Source of the DNA: Shewanella psychrophila
GTDB lineage: Bacteria > Pseudomonadota > Gammaproteobacteria > Enterobacterales > Shewanellaceae
DNA length: 64,000 bases
NCBI RefSeq assembly: GCF_002005305.1
Contig: NZ_CP014782.1
Coordinates: 2,542,001 to 2,606,000 of the forward strand
Direction: 5' to 3'
Of the stretch, positions 1 to 8,172 are shown piece by piece; position 1 is the stretch's first letter, and each line of letters begins with the position of its first letter. The position numbers were made by a program, and so were the translations under genes. The notes beneath the pieces were generated by a model. The model saw only the letters and a program-made list of their open reading frames with translations, searched no databases and was not told the origin of the DNA.

Positions 1-247
1 CTTCCGGTAATTTCTTTAGCAACTCAGCAGCCGCAAACATCTGCCTAGCAAAGATCAAAGAGTCTAATTTGATTTTCTGCACCAGGATATCAGCGTCTCC
101 AGCCTGGAAGCACTGAAAAATCACATAGGCATCATTCTTATTGGTTTTTACGAAACCACCAATGTCGAGTTCTGCGGCGCGGTGTTGTATCTCTGCAGCA
201 CAATCTTTTTCATAGCCTGCACGACAAAACAAAAATAGGTTAATCAT
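1..247 (-). CDS. rlmM: 23S rRNA 2'-O-ribose methyltransferase RlmM, N-terminal part (cut by window edge)
   Basis: Only the first 82 codons are present; the rest lies left of base 1. The visible protein starts MINLFLFCRAGYEKDCAAEI and continues with a KNDAYVIFQC stretch and a SLIFARQMF stretch. These match the N-terminal THUMP-like region of the RlmM/YgdE family, which methylates a cytidine of 23S rRNA using S-adenosylmethionine. The catalytic Rossmann domain is not in the window. The ATG is preceded by AGGA at a suitable distance. The neighbours ygdD and gcvA follow the same order as in enteric genomes, which supports the call. Confidence 0.85.
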   Translation of the reverse strand, partial: MINLFLFCRAGYEKDCAAEIQHRAAELDIGGFVKTNKNDAYVIFQCFQAGDADILVQKIKLDSLIFARQMFAAAELLKKLPE

Positions 248-335
248 CTACATTCCTGAAGCTAGCCAATACTGACTTTGCAATATTGATTTTTGCGAAT
301 ACTAAGTTGACACGAATATTAAATCGGCATGTTTA

Positions 336-372
336 AACAAAAATAGCGACCATATTCATAATGGGCGCTATT
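336..372 (-). terminator. Rho-independent terminator after ygdD
   Basis: On the minus strand a 7-bp stem (AATAGCG/CGCTATT, extended imperfectly inwards) is followed directly by a TTTTTG run. It lies 57 bases past the ygdD stop codon and closes the ygdD transcript before rlmM. Confidence 0.7.
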
Positions 373-428
373 CTACACTGTCTAAGTTATTCGGCCAACA
401 CCGCCAGCACTGACCGTCTCTATAAAAA

Positions 429-818
429 CTAGTCGTTGAGTTCAACCACCCGGTTGCGCCACACAGCCAAGGCAATAAATAACCAGCCCAAGAGTAGACA
501 GAAGCCTCCAATAGGCGTGATAGGTCCAGTCCATTTAGCACCCAGTATTGCATAGGCATAGAGAGAGCCGGAGAACAGCACTATGCCGCCCATAAACAGA
601 TAACCCGCCCAATCGATCAACCTAGAGGGTAGCCAATGTCCCGCAAAGGCCACGGCGATCAAAGCAAAGGTATGGTAAAACTGGTATTCCACCCCTAAGT
701 TGAAGATAGCAATCATCTCTGGTGTGGCAATCTGTTTTAAGCCGTGAGCGCCAAAGGCACCGAAAGCCACCGACATGAAGCCGCTCAACGCCGCCAACAA
801 TAAAAAACCTTTACGCAT
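429..818 (-). CDS. ygdD: DUF423 family inner-membrane protein (YgdD)
   Basis: A 129-residue protein with four predicted hydrophobic segments and the family signature FGAFGAHGLK near residues 20-29, followed by GVEYQFYHT. DUF423 proteins are small inner-membrane proteins of unknown function. The length is typical. The gene overlaps the end of the upstream hydrolase gene by 8 bp, so the two are probably translated from one message. Location next to rlmM and gcvA is conserved in gammaproteobacteria. Confidence 0.88.
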   Translation of the reverse strand: MRKGFLLLAALSGFMSVAFGAFGAHGLKQIATPEMIAIFNLGVEYQFYHTFALIAVAFAGHWLPSRLIDWAGYLFMGGIVLFSGSLYAYAILGAKWTGPITPIGGFCLLLGWLFIALAVWRNRVVELND

Positions 819-1524
819 CTAGCCCCCTTATAAAATCGATACTATGAGAAATTGCAGCGTCAAGGTTAGCCTCTTGAGTGGTGCCTGACGACTTTCTTGG
901 TTTAAAACTATGATCGCCGTCGGTTAACCAATGTAATTTAGTTTTCTCCATCACAGGCCAGAGCTCAACTTGTCCTTTTGCACCAAACTTATCTCTCTCT
1001 CCCTGGATCACACACACAGGCGCCAGACACTCCTCAATGGGCGCTAGCCTTGGTTCGCCACCTTTGAGTGCGATAAAGGGGTAGCCCAGACAGATAACAC
1101 CATCAACTTGGGTATCGGCCGCAAGGATAGCCGACATGCGTCCCCCCATAGATTTGCCCATCAAGATGATTCGCTTAGGCGAGTACGCTTGTTTGATGGC
1201 TGCAATGTGAATATTAAAGTCTTTGAGAATCTTGGGCGCGCGATCCGGTGGACGACGCTTGCCATCTAAAACATTGGCTCGCATATAAGGGAAATTAAAT
1301 CTCAACACCCCTATGCCATGCTGTGCACCTTCATTAACCAATCCTCTGGCCATATCATTCATAAAGTCACTACGCATATTAGCGCCTGCACCATGAGTAA
1401 AAATGATCAAGGTCTCATTAGGGTCTCCATCGAGCACACAATCACTTTCTAGCAGATCTTCAGTTTCTAAGGGCTCTTTAACCAGGAAGCATTTACTCTC
1501 TACGGACTCTTTATCTTCGAGCAT
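811..1524 (-). CDS. Small alpha/beta hydrolase (KANL3/Tex30-like, COG3571)
   Basis: The protein has the features of a short alpha/beta hydrolase. It has an FTHGAGANMRSDFM oxyanion-type segment, the nucleophile elbow GKSMGGRMS with the catalytic Ser, an acid in GERDKFG and a catalytic His in DGDHSFKPRKSSG. This arrangement fits the KANL3/Tex30-like group; the substrate is unknown. An earlier in-frame ATG at 1566 would overlap gcvA by 38 bp. I prefer the ATG at 1524, which comes 4 bp after the gcvA stop and has an upstream CAGG. The 3' end overlaps ygdD by 8 bp, so gcvA, this gene and ygdD probably form a small operon. Confidence 0.75.
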   Translation of the reverse strand: MLEDKESVESKCFLVKEPLETEDLLESDCVLDGDPNETLIIFTHGAGANMRSDFMNDMARGLVNEGAQHGIGVLRFNFPYMRANVLDGKRRPPDRAPKILKDFNIHIAAIKQAYSPKRIILMGKSMGGRMSAILAADTQVDGVICLGYPFIALKGGEPRLAPIEECLAPVCVIQGERDKFGAKGQVELWPVMEKTKLHWLTDGDHSFKPRKSSGTTQEANLDAAISHSIDFIRGLDA

Positions 1525-1528
1525 CTTA

Positions 1529-2440
1529 TTAACCTGGGAGCAATTCACTGCGGGACTCCTCTTCAAACATATCTAACATCCACTCACGAAATGCCGCTAT
1601 CTTGCCAATCTCTGCATGGTTTTGCTGGCAAACTAAATAATATGCGTTTTTACTGACTAAAACTTCAGGGAAAGGACACACTAACCTGCCCGCCTTAATA
1701 TCGGGACGAGCCAGTACGCTGTACCCTAAGGCCACTCCTTGTCCATGAGCTGCAGCTTGCAAGACCAAGGAAGAATGACTAAATATCGGCCCTTGGTTCA
1801 CATTAATATCATTAATCCCACATTGTCTAAACCAAGCTTGCCAATCATGGCGGTTCGTATCATGTAGTAAGGTATGATTTTTAAGATCACTAGGCTTATC
1901 TAGTGGCTTAGGTCCATTTAATAAAAGAGGTGAGCAAACAGGAATTAAGACTTCATTTTTAAGCTTATCGGCGCGTAATCCAGCCCAGTTCCCCTGGCCA
2001 TAAAAGATAGCAACATCGACATCATCAGAAAGCGCATCATTGTCATCATCGACGGCCTTTATCCTGACATCAATATCGGGATTATTCTCACTAAACTTGG
2101 CCAATCTTGGCACTAACCATTGAATGGCAAAACTCGGTGACATACTCACTGTGAGTGAGCCTATGGCACTTCTTGCCAATAATCTATCGGTCGCGTCTGC
2201 AAGTTGGACGAAGATATCTTTAATATCGAGAAAATAGCCCTGACCTTCTTCAGTTAACAGTAAAGAACGGTTCTTTCGGCGAAACAATTTTAAGCTTAGA
2301 AACTCTTCTAAAGCCTTAATTTGATGACTCACAGCAGCCTGGGTCACAAACAATTCTTCGGCGGCGCGAGTAAAGCTGAGATGCCTAGCTGCGGCCTCAA
2401 ATGCTTTTACCGCGTTCAATGGAGGTAAGCGTCTTGACAT
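1529..2440 (-). CDS. gcvA: LysR-type regulator GcvA (glycine cleavage system activator)
   Basis: A 303-residue LysR-family protein. The N-terminus MSRRLPPLNAVKAFEAAARH and the helix-turn-helix around FTRAAEELFVTQAAVSHQIK are very close to the GcvA subgroup. The rest is a two-lobed type 2 periplasmic-binding-like effector domain. In enteric bacteria GcvA controls the glycine cleavage operon together with GcvR and also the divergent sRNA gene gcvB. Context (rlmM-ygdD-gcvA) agrees. The gcv operon itself is not in this window, so the target is inferred. Confidence 0.85.
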   Translation of the reverse strand: MSRRLPPLNAVKAFEAAARHLSFTRAAEELFVTQAAVSHQIKALEEFLSLKLFRRKNRSLLLTEEGQGYFLDIKDIFVQLADATDRLLARSAIGSLTVSMSPSFAIQWLVPRLAKFSENNPDIDVRIKAVDDDNDALSDDVDVAIFYGQGNWAGLRADKLKNEVLIPVCSPLLLNGPKPLDKPSDLKNHTLLHDTNRHDWQAWFRQCGINDINVNQGPIFSHSSLVLQAAAHGQGVALGYSVLARPDIKAGRLVCPFPEVLVSKNAYYLVCQQNHAEIGKIAAFREWMLDMFEEESRSELLPG

Positions 2441-2622
2441 AGTGATCAGGATCTCATTTTTTAATTAGTTTTTCTAATCCGCATTGTTACATTTTATCGT
2501 TTGTAAAGGAACGTGTTTTTGGTTAAATTTTGCGCCAACGAAATGACTATAGTTAGACAGCCTCTACGACGTAACTGGGGAGTGTCTGACAACACGAATG
2601 ACCCGCCCGGAGGCGTCTAAAC

Positions 2623-2856
2623 ATGATAAACTTTAAGACTGTTTTTGTACTCGCTCTTCTCACGACAGCAACAAGCGTCAGTGCAGATGAAATTGCCATA
2701 GACACAGTCGATCTTCACGCAGCCATAGCCGCAGATCTTGCTGTCGGCATGGAAATGATGCAGCAGAACCTGAATGAAGACATGAACACTATGCTCATCG
2801 CTACAGAGCAAGAACCTGAGGCAGAAGTTACCGCCAATGTAACACGCTCAGAGTAA
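2623..2856 (+). CDS. Small exported acidic protein of unknown function
   Basis: A 77-residue ORF with a strong CGGAGGCG ribosome-binding site nine bases before the ATG. Residues 1-21 form a clear Sec signal peptide ending in SVSA. The mature part is about 56 residues, acidic, with methionine-rich helix-like stretches (VGMEMMQQNLNEDMNTM). It resembles no family I know. It is transcribed divergently from gcvA and is followed by a strong terminator, so it has its own transcription unit. The good start signal, signal peptide and terminator make it a believable gene. Confidence 0.65.
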   Translation: MINFKTVFVLALLTTATSVSADEIAIDTVDLHAAIAADLAVGMEMMQQNLNEDMNTMLIATEQEPEAEVTANVTRSE

Positions 2857-2893
2857 CATCTTAAACCAGACATGAACTGTCCTAGGTTTTAAT

Positions 2894-2935
2894 AGCCGCA
2901 TAGCTTTGCTTCACGCTCGCTAACGCGGCTTTTTT
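2894..2935 (+). terminator. Terminator after the small exported protein gene
   Basis: Stem AGCCGC/GCGGCT with a loop that can pair further, followed by a run of six T. It lies about 38 bases past the stop codon at 2856. Confidence 0.75.
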
Positions 2936-3272
2936 GTGTCTGGAAGATGCACTCGATAATGTCGAGGAAGCACTAATCCGCTAAACAGGCAGGAGGCAAT
3001 AGGGTAAAGCGCTATAGCTCAGAGATAAAAGCTTCAGCGGGCTTGTAATCACACTCGATATAATACCAATCAGTATAAGAAAATGATCACACGGCGGAAA
3101 TTTAGCATCTCTAAACCAAGATAATAAAAAGCCGCAGCTTATTACAATATGTATAAGATGCGGCTTGTTAACTTAATTGTCAGCGGCGTATTTCTCAGTA
3201 ACTTAATTCTCAGCGACTTAGATATAGACGACTATGACATACCGCCTAGCGCGGTATCATCCTGAACTAGGC
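2936..3272. other. Intergenic region between two convergent units
   Basis: No coding sequence is visible. The only clear structure is the minus-strand terminator at 3121-3166. A loose direct repeat (variants of ACTTAATTSTCAGCG) occurs around 3171-3212. Confidence 0.5.
3121..3166 (-). terminator. Terminator of thiI
   Basis: On the minus strand an 8-bp perfect stem (AAGCCGCA/TGCGGCTT) is followed by TTTTATTAT. It lies 107 bases downstream of the thiI stop codon. Confidence 0.65.
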
Positions 3273-4727
3273 TTATGGACGATATACCTTAACGTTCTCA
3301 TAGCCTTGCTCTTGAAGATAAAGCGCTTGTAACTTACTCATGACGCCACGGTCGCAATAAAGCAGATAAGTCTTATCTTTGGCTAAATCAGCAAATTGAG
3401 TTGCTAGCTTAAAGAAAGGAATAGTTTTAACTTCAACGCCATCCACCTTGAGTGGATCCCGCTCTTCTTCTTCCGGCGATCTGACATCGATGATGACTTC
3501 GCTGGAGTCCACTGAGTCCACAGTTTCTGTTTCGGCTATCTGAGCATCCACGCTCTTGGCTATCTCGCGGATGTCGATGACCTCTGCGGCCTCAATTACA
3601 CGGTCAATAAGATCTTCAGAGAATTTGAGTTCTTCGGCTTCAATCTTGGCAAGCACGGCTTTCACCGTGGGCTTTTGAGATATCACGCCGCAATATTCGG
3701 GAATAGACTTAGCAAAATCTTCAGTACCAATCTCACGACTGATATCAATAATATCTTGCTTATCCATGGCAATTAAAGGACGAAGAATAAGTTGTTCGGT
3801 GCAGCGGTCGATGACATTGAGGTTAGTCAAGGTTTGGCTGGATACTTGACCCATGGCCTCTCCGGTAATCAGAGCCTGAATTCCCATCTTATTGGCGACT
3901 TTAGTGGCCGCTCGCATCATCATACGCTTGAGAATAACGCCCATCTGACCGTTATCTATTCTTTCCAGAATTTCAGTCACCACAGGATCGAACGGCACAG
4001 AGATAAACTTCACCTTGTGCGACTCACCATACTTCTGCCACAAGTGATAAGCCACCTGCTTAACACCGATTTCATGTTGATCGCCGCCTAGGTTAAAGAA
4101 ACAGTAATGAGTTCTGGAGCCACGCTTGATAAACTGATAACTCGAGACACCGGAATCAAAACCACCGGAAATGAGCGACAGCACATCTTCCTGAGTCGCC
4201 ATGGGAAAGCCCCCAAGACCTGGAATGCGCTTAACAACCAGATATAGATTCTCCCTGTCGATCTCTAAGTTAATCGTCATATCGGGATTCTTGAGTTTAA
4301 CGCCCTTAGCTTCTGTGAACTGATTTAAACCACCACCCACATAACGTTCGACTTCGATTGACTTAAAATCGTGATTACCCACACGTTTAGCGCGAACACA
4401 GAATGTCTTACCCGCGAGATCATCCTTATATAAAGCCAATGTCTGCTGGTAAATATCATCCATAGACTCGAATGTACTCTCATTCACCTGCAATATATGG
4501 GCAATACCCGGAATACAGGCTAAACGCTCCCCAAAGGCTTCAATCAGATCGGGTCTATCGCTTGGTACCATCACCATGATCTTATCCCAATCGCGCTTAA
4601 CCCTAGCAGTCTCATCGACTTTTTTAAGTACGTTTCGGATATTGGTTTCAAGCATTTTGGTAAAACGCATTCTTACCGGTTTGCTTTTCATCATGATTTC
4701 AGGGAACAATTTTACGATAAATTTCAT
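3273..4727 (-). CDS. thiI: tRNA 4-thiouridine synthetase / thiamine sulfurtransferase ThiI
   Basis: 484 residues, close to the 482 of the E. coli enzyme. Order of domains: N-terminal ferredoxin-like domain and THUMP domain (about 1-165), the PP-loop ATP pyrophosphatase motif SGGFDSG (about 184-190), and a C-terminal rhodanese domain with the persulfide cysteine in LLYCDRGVMS (about residue 457). A second conserved Cys sits in YCGVISQKP. ThiI adenylates U8 of tRNA and passes sulfur from a cysteine desulfurase; it also supplies sulfur for the thiazole of thiamine. The ATG at 4754 is nine codons too early: MKFIVKLFPEI at 4727 matches the family start and has GGAAG upstream. Confidence 0.93.
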   Translation of the reverse strand: MKFIVKLFPEIMMKSKPVRMRFTKMLETNIRNVLKKVDETARVKRDWDKIMVMVPSDRPDLIEAFGERLACIPGIAHILQVNESTFESMDDIYQQTLALYKDDLAGKTFCVRAKRVGNHDFKSIEVERYVGGGLNQFTEAKGVKLKNPDMTINLEIDRENLYLVVKRIPGLGGFPMATQEDVLSLISGGFDSGVSSYQFIKRGSRTHYCFFNLGGDQHEIGVKQVAYHLWQKYGESHKVKFISVPFDPVVTEILERIDNGQMGVILKRMMMRAATKVANKMGIQALITGEAMGQVSSQTLTNLNVIDRCTEQLILRPLIAMDKQDIIDISREIGTEDFAKSIPEYCGVISQKPTVKAVLAKIEAEELKFSEDLIDRVIEAAEVIDIREIAKSVDAQIAETETVDSVDSSEVIIDVRSPEEEERDPLKVDGVEVKTIPFFKLATQFADLAKDKTYLLYCDRGVMSKLQALYLQEQGYENVKVYRP

Positions 4728-4868
4728 CAGGGTCTTCCGGGGGGATATAGCCATTAAATAATATTGGGACGCATTATACCAAGAAGCGAGAGAGATTGCC
4801 TATCTTGAATTCACAGTGTGTGCAGGCGGAGAATGAGATAAAACCAGAACTAAAAAAGAAAGAGTTAA

Positions 4869-4936
4869 AAGGAAGTGCCATGCACTTCCTTCAATTAGCT
4901 AAACGACGGGTAAATAGACGCCTTTATTAAGGCGTC
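4869..4936 (-). terminator. Two stem-loops after pomB, second one a terminator
   Basis: Directly after the pomB stop (minus strand) comes a hairpin GACGCCTT-TATT-AAGGCGTC (4917-4936). About 25 bases further is a 10-bp perfect stem AAGGAAGTGC/GCACTTCCTT (4869-4891) that runs into a TTTT tract. The second is the likelier terminator. Confidence 0.65.
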
Positions 4937-4937
4937 A

Positions 4938-5915
4938 TCATTGCCCTACGAGGATTTCATCGGAAAGCTTCGGCTTACCTTGTTCGATGGCTATTTCAAC
5001 TCGGCGATTTCGAGCCCGATTACTCGCCGAATCATTGTCAACTAACGGGTTTGAGTTAGCCATCCCAACCACTTTCATCCTGCTTTGATCGAAGCCTCTC
5101 ACTTTAATCAGTTCATGGGCGACGGCAACCGCACGCTTACTGGACAAGTCCCAGTTAGAGCTATAAAGCTCATTACTGATATTCATGTCATCTGTGTAAC
5201 CCGACACAGTCACAATCCCAGGAATATCCCTAAGCAGTTCGCCCACTCGGCGGACCACAGGCTTAAATCTAGGTTGTAAGAAGCCAGACCCAGAAGAGAA
5301 CGCCCCCTTCTCGCGGATCCGAATGATTATCTGTTGCCCGAGTGACTCTATTTCTATCGCTCCATCGACAATCTCTTTATTGAGCTCCTGAGCCATCTTC
5401 TTCACTTGGTCGTTAATATTTTCCTGAGCGGCGGCCTGGGCTTTCGACTCCTCTTCCGCCCTGGCTTTAGACTCTGATTCGGCCTTTGACTCAGCCTTAG
5501 CTTCGGCTTGTTCTTGTGCTGTCGCCGAGGCTTCACCACCACGTTGCTCACCACGCTGTTGCTGTACACCACCGGCACTATCATCATCACCCGCCTGATA
5601 TTCAAGTGTGGGCTCTGTCATCTCGTTGGTCTGCTGGTTAATTATTTCGATTGGTGTAGGTTCAGGGCGGCCGGGTCTGAATTCCAGAGCTATAACTGAG
5701 GTTCCTTTGGGAATATCTTTAACTTCGACCTTATTTTGCACCCCGAAGGCATATTTCATCGAGCCTGCAATCTGCTTAAATTTCATCACATCCATCTCAG
5801 AGAAAGAAAGCAGAAGTACGAAGAAACACATCAACAGCGACATCAGGTCGGCAAAGGTTGCTAACCACAGGGGTGCACCTGGTGGTGGGCACTCACATTT
5901 AGCCTTCTTAGCCAT
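4938..5915 (-). CDS. pomB: Sodium-type flagellar stator protein PomB (MotB family)
   Basis: 325 residues with the MotB/PomB layout. There is a short cytoplasmic N-terminus and one transmembrane helix starting at LWLATFADLMSLLMCFFVLL that contains the ion-binding Asp23. Next come a long acidic, Glu/Ala/Lys/Ser-rich linker (about 100-170), and a C-terminal OmpA-like peptidoglycan-binding domain (VSGYTDD ... NRARNRRVEI, about 200-315). Four bases separate it from pomA. The pairing with a PomA that closely resembles the Vibrio protein, and the link to xseB-ispA-dxs, favour a Na+-driven stator; ion choice is inferred. Confidence 0.9.
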   Translation of the reverse strand: MAKKAKCECPPPGAPLWLATFADLMSLLMCFFVLLLSFSEMDVMKFKQIAGSMKYAFGVQNKVEVKDIPKGTSVIALEFRPGRPEPTPIEIINQQTNEMTEPTLEYQAGDDDSAGGVQQQRGEQRGGEASATAQEQAEAKAESKAESESKARAEEESKAQAAAQENINDQVKKMAQELNKEIVDGAIEIESLGQQIIIRIREKGAFSSGSGFLQPRFKPVVRRVGELLRDIPGIVTVSGYTDDMNISNELYSSNWDLSSKRAVAVAHELIKVRGFDQSRMKVVGMANSNPLVDNDSASNRARNRRVEIAIEQGKPKLSDEILVGQ

Positions 5916-5919
5916 CCGG

Positions 5920-6687
5920 CTATTCCCCGTCCGTTGTATCTATCTGTCGCTGCTTCTCTGAAAGGTAATTTTTCAAGAAACCTTCTATCACTCTGGGGTT
6001 TTGACCATCTTGAATCGCCAGTACCGCATCCATGATCAAATTACGATTAAGCATCTCCTCATCCATGCGCAGTCCCAGTTTCCCAGCAATAGGTATCGCA
6101 ACCATGTTAGCTATCATCGCACCATAGAGTGTAGTTAACAGCGCAATAGCCATCGCAGGGCCAATTGACTTAGGATCGTCCATATTCGACAACATCCCCA
6201 CTAGCCCTACCAATGTACCGATCATTCCCATGGCAGGGGCAACATCACCAATGGCCGTAAAAATACTAATCCCCATCTTATGACGCTGCTCAGTGAGTGC
6301 GATATCCTTCTCTAGCGCATCTCGTACCACATCGCCGTCATGTCCATCCACTAACATATCAACCGCTTTTTGCATGAAACTATTGTTAATTTCGGCTTCT
6401 TCCAAGGCTAAAAAACCACCTTTTCGGGCGGCATCGGCCATGGTCACTGATTGGTCGATAAGTTCATCAGGCTTATCTATCTTGAACATAAATGCCTTAG
6501 CGCCAATTTTCACTGAACCCAAAAACTGTTTGAGGTTATATTTCATCATCACGACAAAAAATGTACCGCATATTACAATCAGCACCGAAGCGGTATCAAT
6601 AAAAATACCAATACCACCACTACTGGCCATAGCTCCTAAGATAAATCCAAAAGCACCGATAAGTCCGATCAGGGTCGCTAAATCCAC
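5920..6687 (-). CDS. pomA: Sodium-type flagellar stator protein PomA (MotA family)
   Basis: 255 residues, four transmembrane helices. It starts MDLATLIGLIGAFGFI and contains MADAARKGGFLALEE and VDGHDGDVVRDALEKDIALT in the cytoplasmic loop. Helix 3 has GDVAPAMGMIGTLVGL, with the proline and threonine that line the ion path. With PomB it forms the membrane stator that drives the flagellar motor. It is the first gene of a two-gene operon and is transcribed divergently from xseB. Confidence 0.93.
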   Translation of the reverse strand: MDLATLIGLIGAFGFILGAMASSGGIGIFIDTASVLIVICGTFFVVMMKYNLKQFLGSVKIGAKAFMFKIDKPDELIDQSVTMADAARKGGFLALEEAEINNSFMQKAVDMLVDGHDGDVVRDALEKDIALTEQRHKMGISIFTAIGDVAPAMGMIGTLVGLVGMLSNMDDPKSIGPAMAIALLTTLYGAMIANMVAIPIAGKLGLRMDEEMLNRNLIMDAVLAIQDGQNPRVIEGFLKNYLSEKQRQIDTTDGE

Positions 6688-7029
6688 AACTGCTCCTCAA
6701 ATGAAACTGATTCCAGACAAATAAGCTCTGATCAGCATGAAATTGGTAAAAAGCTCAATATGCGCCTATTCACATAGCTACTTCGCATATTGAAATATGA
6801 TGTAATGAAAATCTGACTTTAACGATTATCAGCTAAGCCATCATGGCAAAATAAATAATACCTTACCTTCAATTATCGGACAGCTTACACGCAAGTTTAG
6901 CTTCAAATTCAATTTTTTATAAAAAAACCTCTGGAAAGCGTGCTATTGCACAAATTTACGGCAGCCAGATTTGACCCATGTCGCTGCCTGCGATACCTTG
7001 TCTCACGCTAATTTCTAGGAATCCTTGTC
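6688..7029. promoter_or_regulatory. Divergent promoter region pomA / xseB
   Basis: 342 bases without a gene between two divergent operons, so both promoters should lie here. An inverted repeat GGCAGC...GCTGCC spans roughly 6961-6987, in the xseB leader. I do not see a convincing sigma-28 or sigma-70 promoter by eye. Confidence 0.4.
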
Positions 7030-7269
7030 GTGGCTAAAAAACCTGAAAACCTCACTTTTGAAGAGTCCCTTACCGAGCTGGAGCGAATAGTTTCAGATCT
7101 TGAACAGGGAGACGTGTCCCTCGACGATGCCCTAAAACAGTTTGAGAGAGGCATAAAGCTAGTTCGCAATAGCCAAGGTAAGCTAGAGCAAGCCCAACAA
7201 AAAGTGTCTATATTAATGCAAGAGGATGAAGATGCCTCGCTGACTTCCTTTACCTCCGAGGGAGAATAA
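7030..7269 (+). CDS. xseB: Exodeoxyribonuclease VII small subunit
   Basis: 79 residues, all-helical. It shows the family pattern FEESLTELERIVSDLEQGDVSLDDALKQFERG split over two helices, with KLEQAQQKV following. XseB subunits bind the XseA large subunit to form the ssDNA exonuclease VII; xseA is elsewhere. The start is GTG, preceded by TAGGAAT. It is the first gene of the xseB-ispA-dxs operon, and its stop codon touches the ispA start. Confidence 0.92.
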   Translation: MAKKPENLTFEESLTELERIVSDLEQGDVSLDDALKQFERGIKLVRNSQGKLEQAQQKVSILMQEDEDASLTSFTSEGE

Positions 7270-8151
7270 GTGTTAGCCGATACGATCACTCGATACCAGC
7301 AACGTGTCGATAACCAGCTAGAAAAGATCATTGATGCTCAAACCGTCACAGATCCTAAACTCCTTGCTGCAATTAAGCATGGCGCCTTACTCGGTGGTAA
7401 GCGTATACGGCCTTTCTTGGTTTACGCCATCGGCGACATGCTCAACATTTCACCAGAAAAGTTAGATTCTTGCGCCGCCGCAATCGAATGCGTACATGCA
7501 TATTCTCTTATCCATGACGATCTTCCGGCCATGGATGATGATGCACTTCGCCGTGGGCAGCCTACGGTCCATGTTGCCTTCGATGAAGCCACGGCGATTT
7601 TGGCCGGCGACGCACTGCAAGCCCTAGCCTTTGAAGTCGTGTGTGAGCCCATAGATGGAATAGAGCCTAGCCAAAATTTAGCCATGGTTCGCGCTTTAGC
7701 CAAGGCATCAGGCTATTCGGGTATGTGTGGTGGCCAAGCCATGGATCTGAATGCCACGGATAAACACATAGACTTAGCAACGCTTACCCAACTGCACAAA
7801 TTAAAAACTGGCGCCTTGATACGTTGCGCCGTTGAACTGCCAATGATTGCGGCGCAGCTCTCAGATGAAGAACAGACACTTCTTATGAAATTTGCCGATG
7901 CCATAGGCTTAGCATTTCAGGTCCAAGACGATGTACTCGATATAATCTCTAGTACAGAGGAGCTTGGAAAACCACAAGGTTCTGATTGCGAATCAAACAA
8001 AAGCACCTACCCTCAACTACTAGGATTAGCCGGCGCACAGGCCACAGCCAAGAGTTTGATTGAGGATGCTCTATCAGCGCTGACAAAATTACCATACAAT
8101 AGTCAGCTAATTGCCGAATTCGCCCGTTACATTATAGAGCGAAGAGTTTAA
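7270..8151 (+). CDS. ispA: Farnesyl diphosphate synthase (geranyltranstransferase)
   Basis: 293 residues of the trans-prenyltransferase fold. Both aspartate-rich metal-binding motifs are present: DDLPAMDDD near residues 83-91 and DDVLD near 219-223. GGKRIRPFLVY near residue 43 binds the diphosphate. The enzyme condenses isopentenyl diphosphate with DMAPP and GPP to give FPP. Translation starts at a GTG immediately after the xseB stop codon, with GGAG inside the xseB end. A 21-bp gap leads to dxs, which makes the precursor of the same pathway. Confidence 0.93.
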   Translation: MLADTITRYQQRVDNQLEKIIDAQTVTDPKLLAAIKHGALLGGKRIRPFLVYAIGDMLNISPEKLDSCAAAIECVHAYSLIHDDLPAMDDDALRRGQPTVHVAFDEATAILAGDALQALAFEVVCEPIDGIEPSQNLAMVRALAKASGYSGMCGGQAMDLNATDKHIDLATLTQLHKLKTGALIRCAVELPMIAAQLSDEEQTLLMKFADAIGLAFQVQDDVLDIISSTEELGKPQGSDCESNKSTYPQLLGLAGAQATAKSLIEDALSALTKLPYNSQLIAEFARYIIERRV

Positions 8152-8172
8152 TAAAAGAGACAATGTATCTCG

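Noticed and set aside
6293..6724. 143-codon plus-strand ORF opposite pomA
   Set aside because: Antisense shadow of pomA; low-complexity Ser/Pro/Lys composition.
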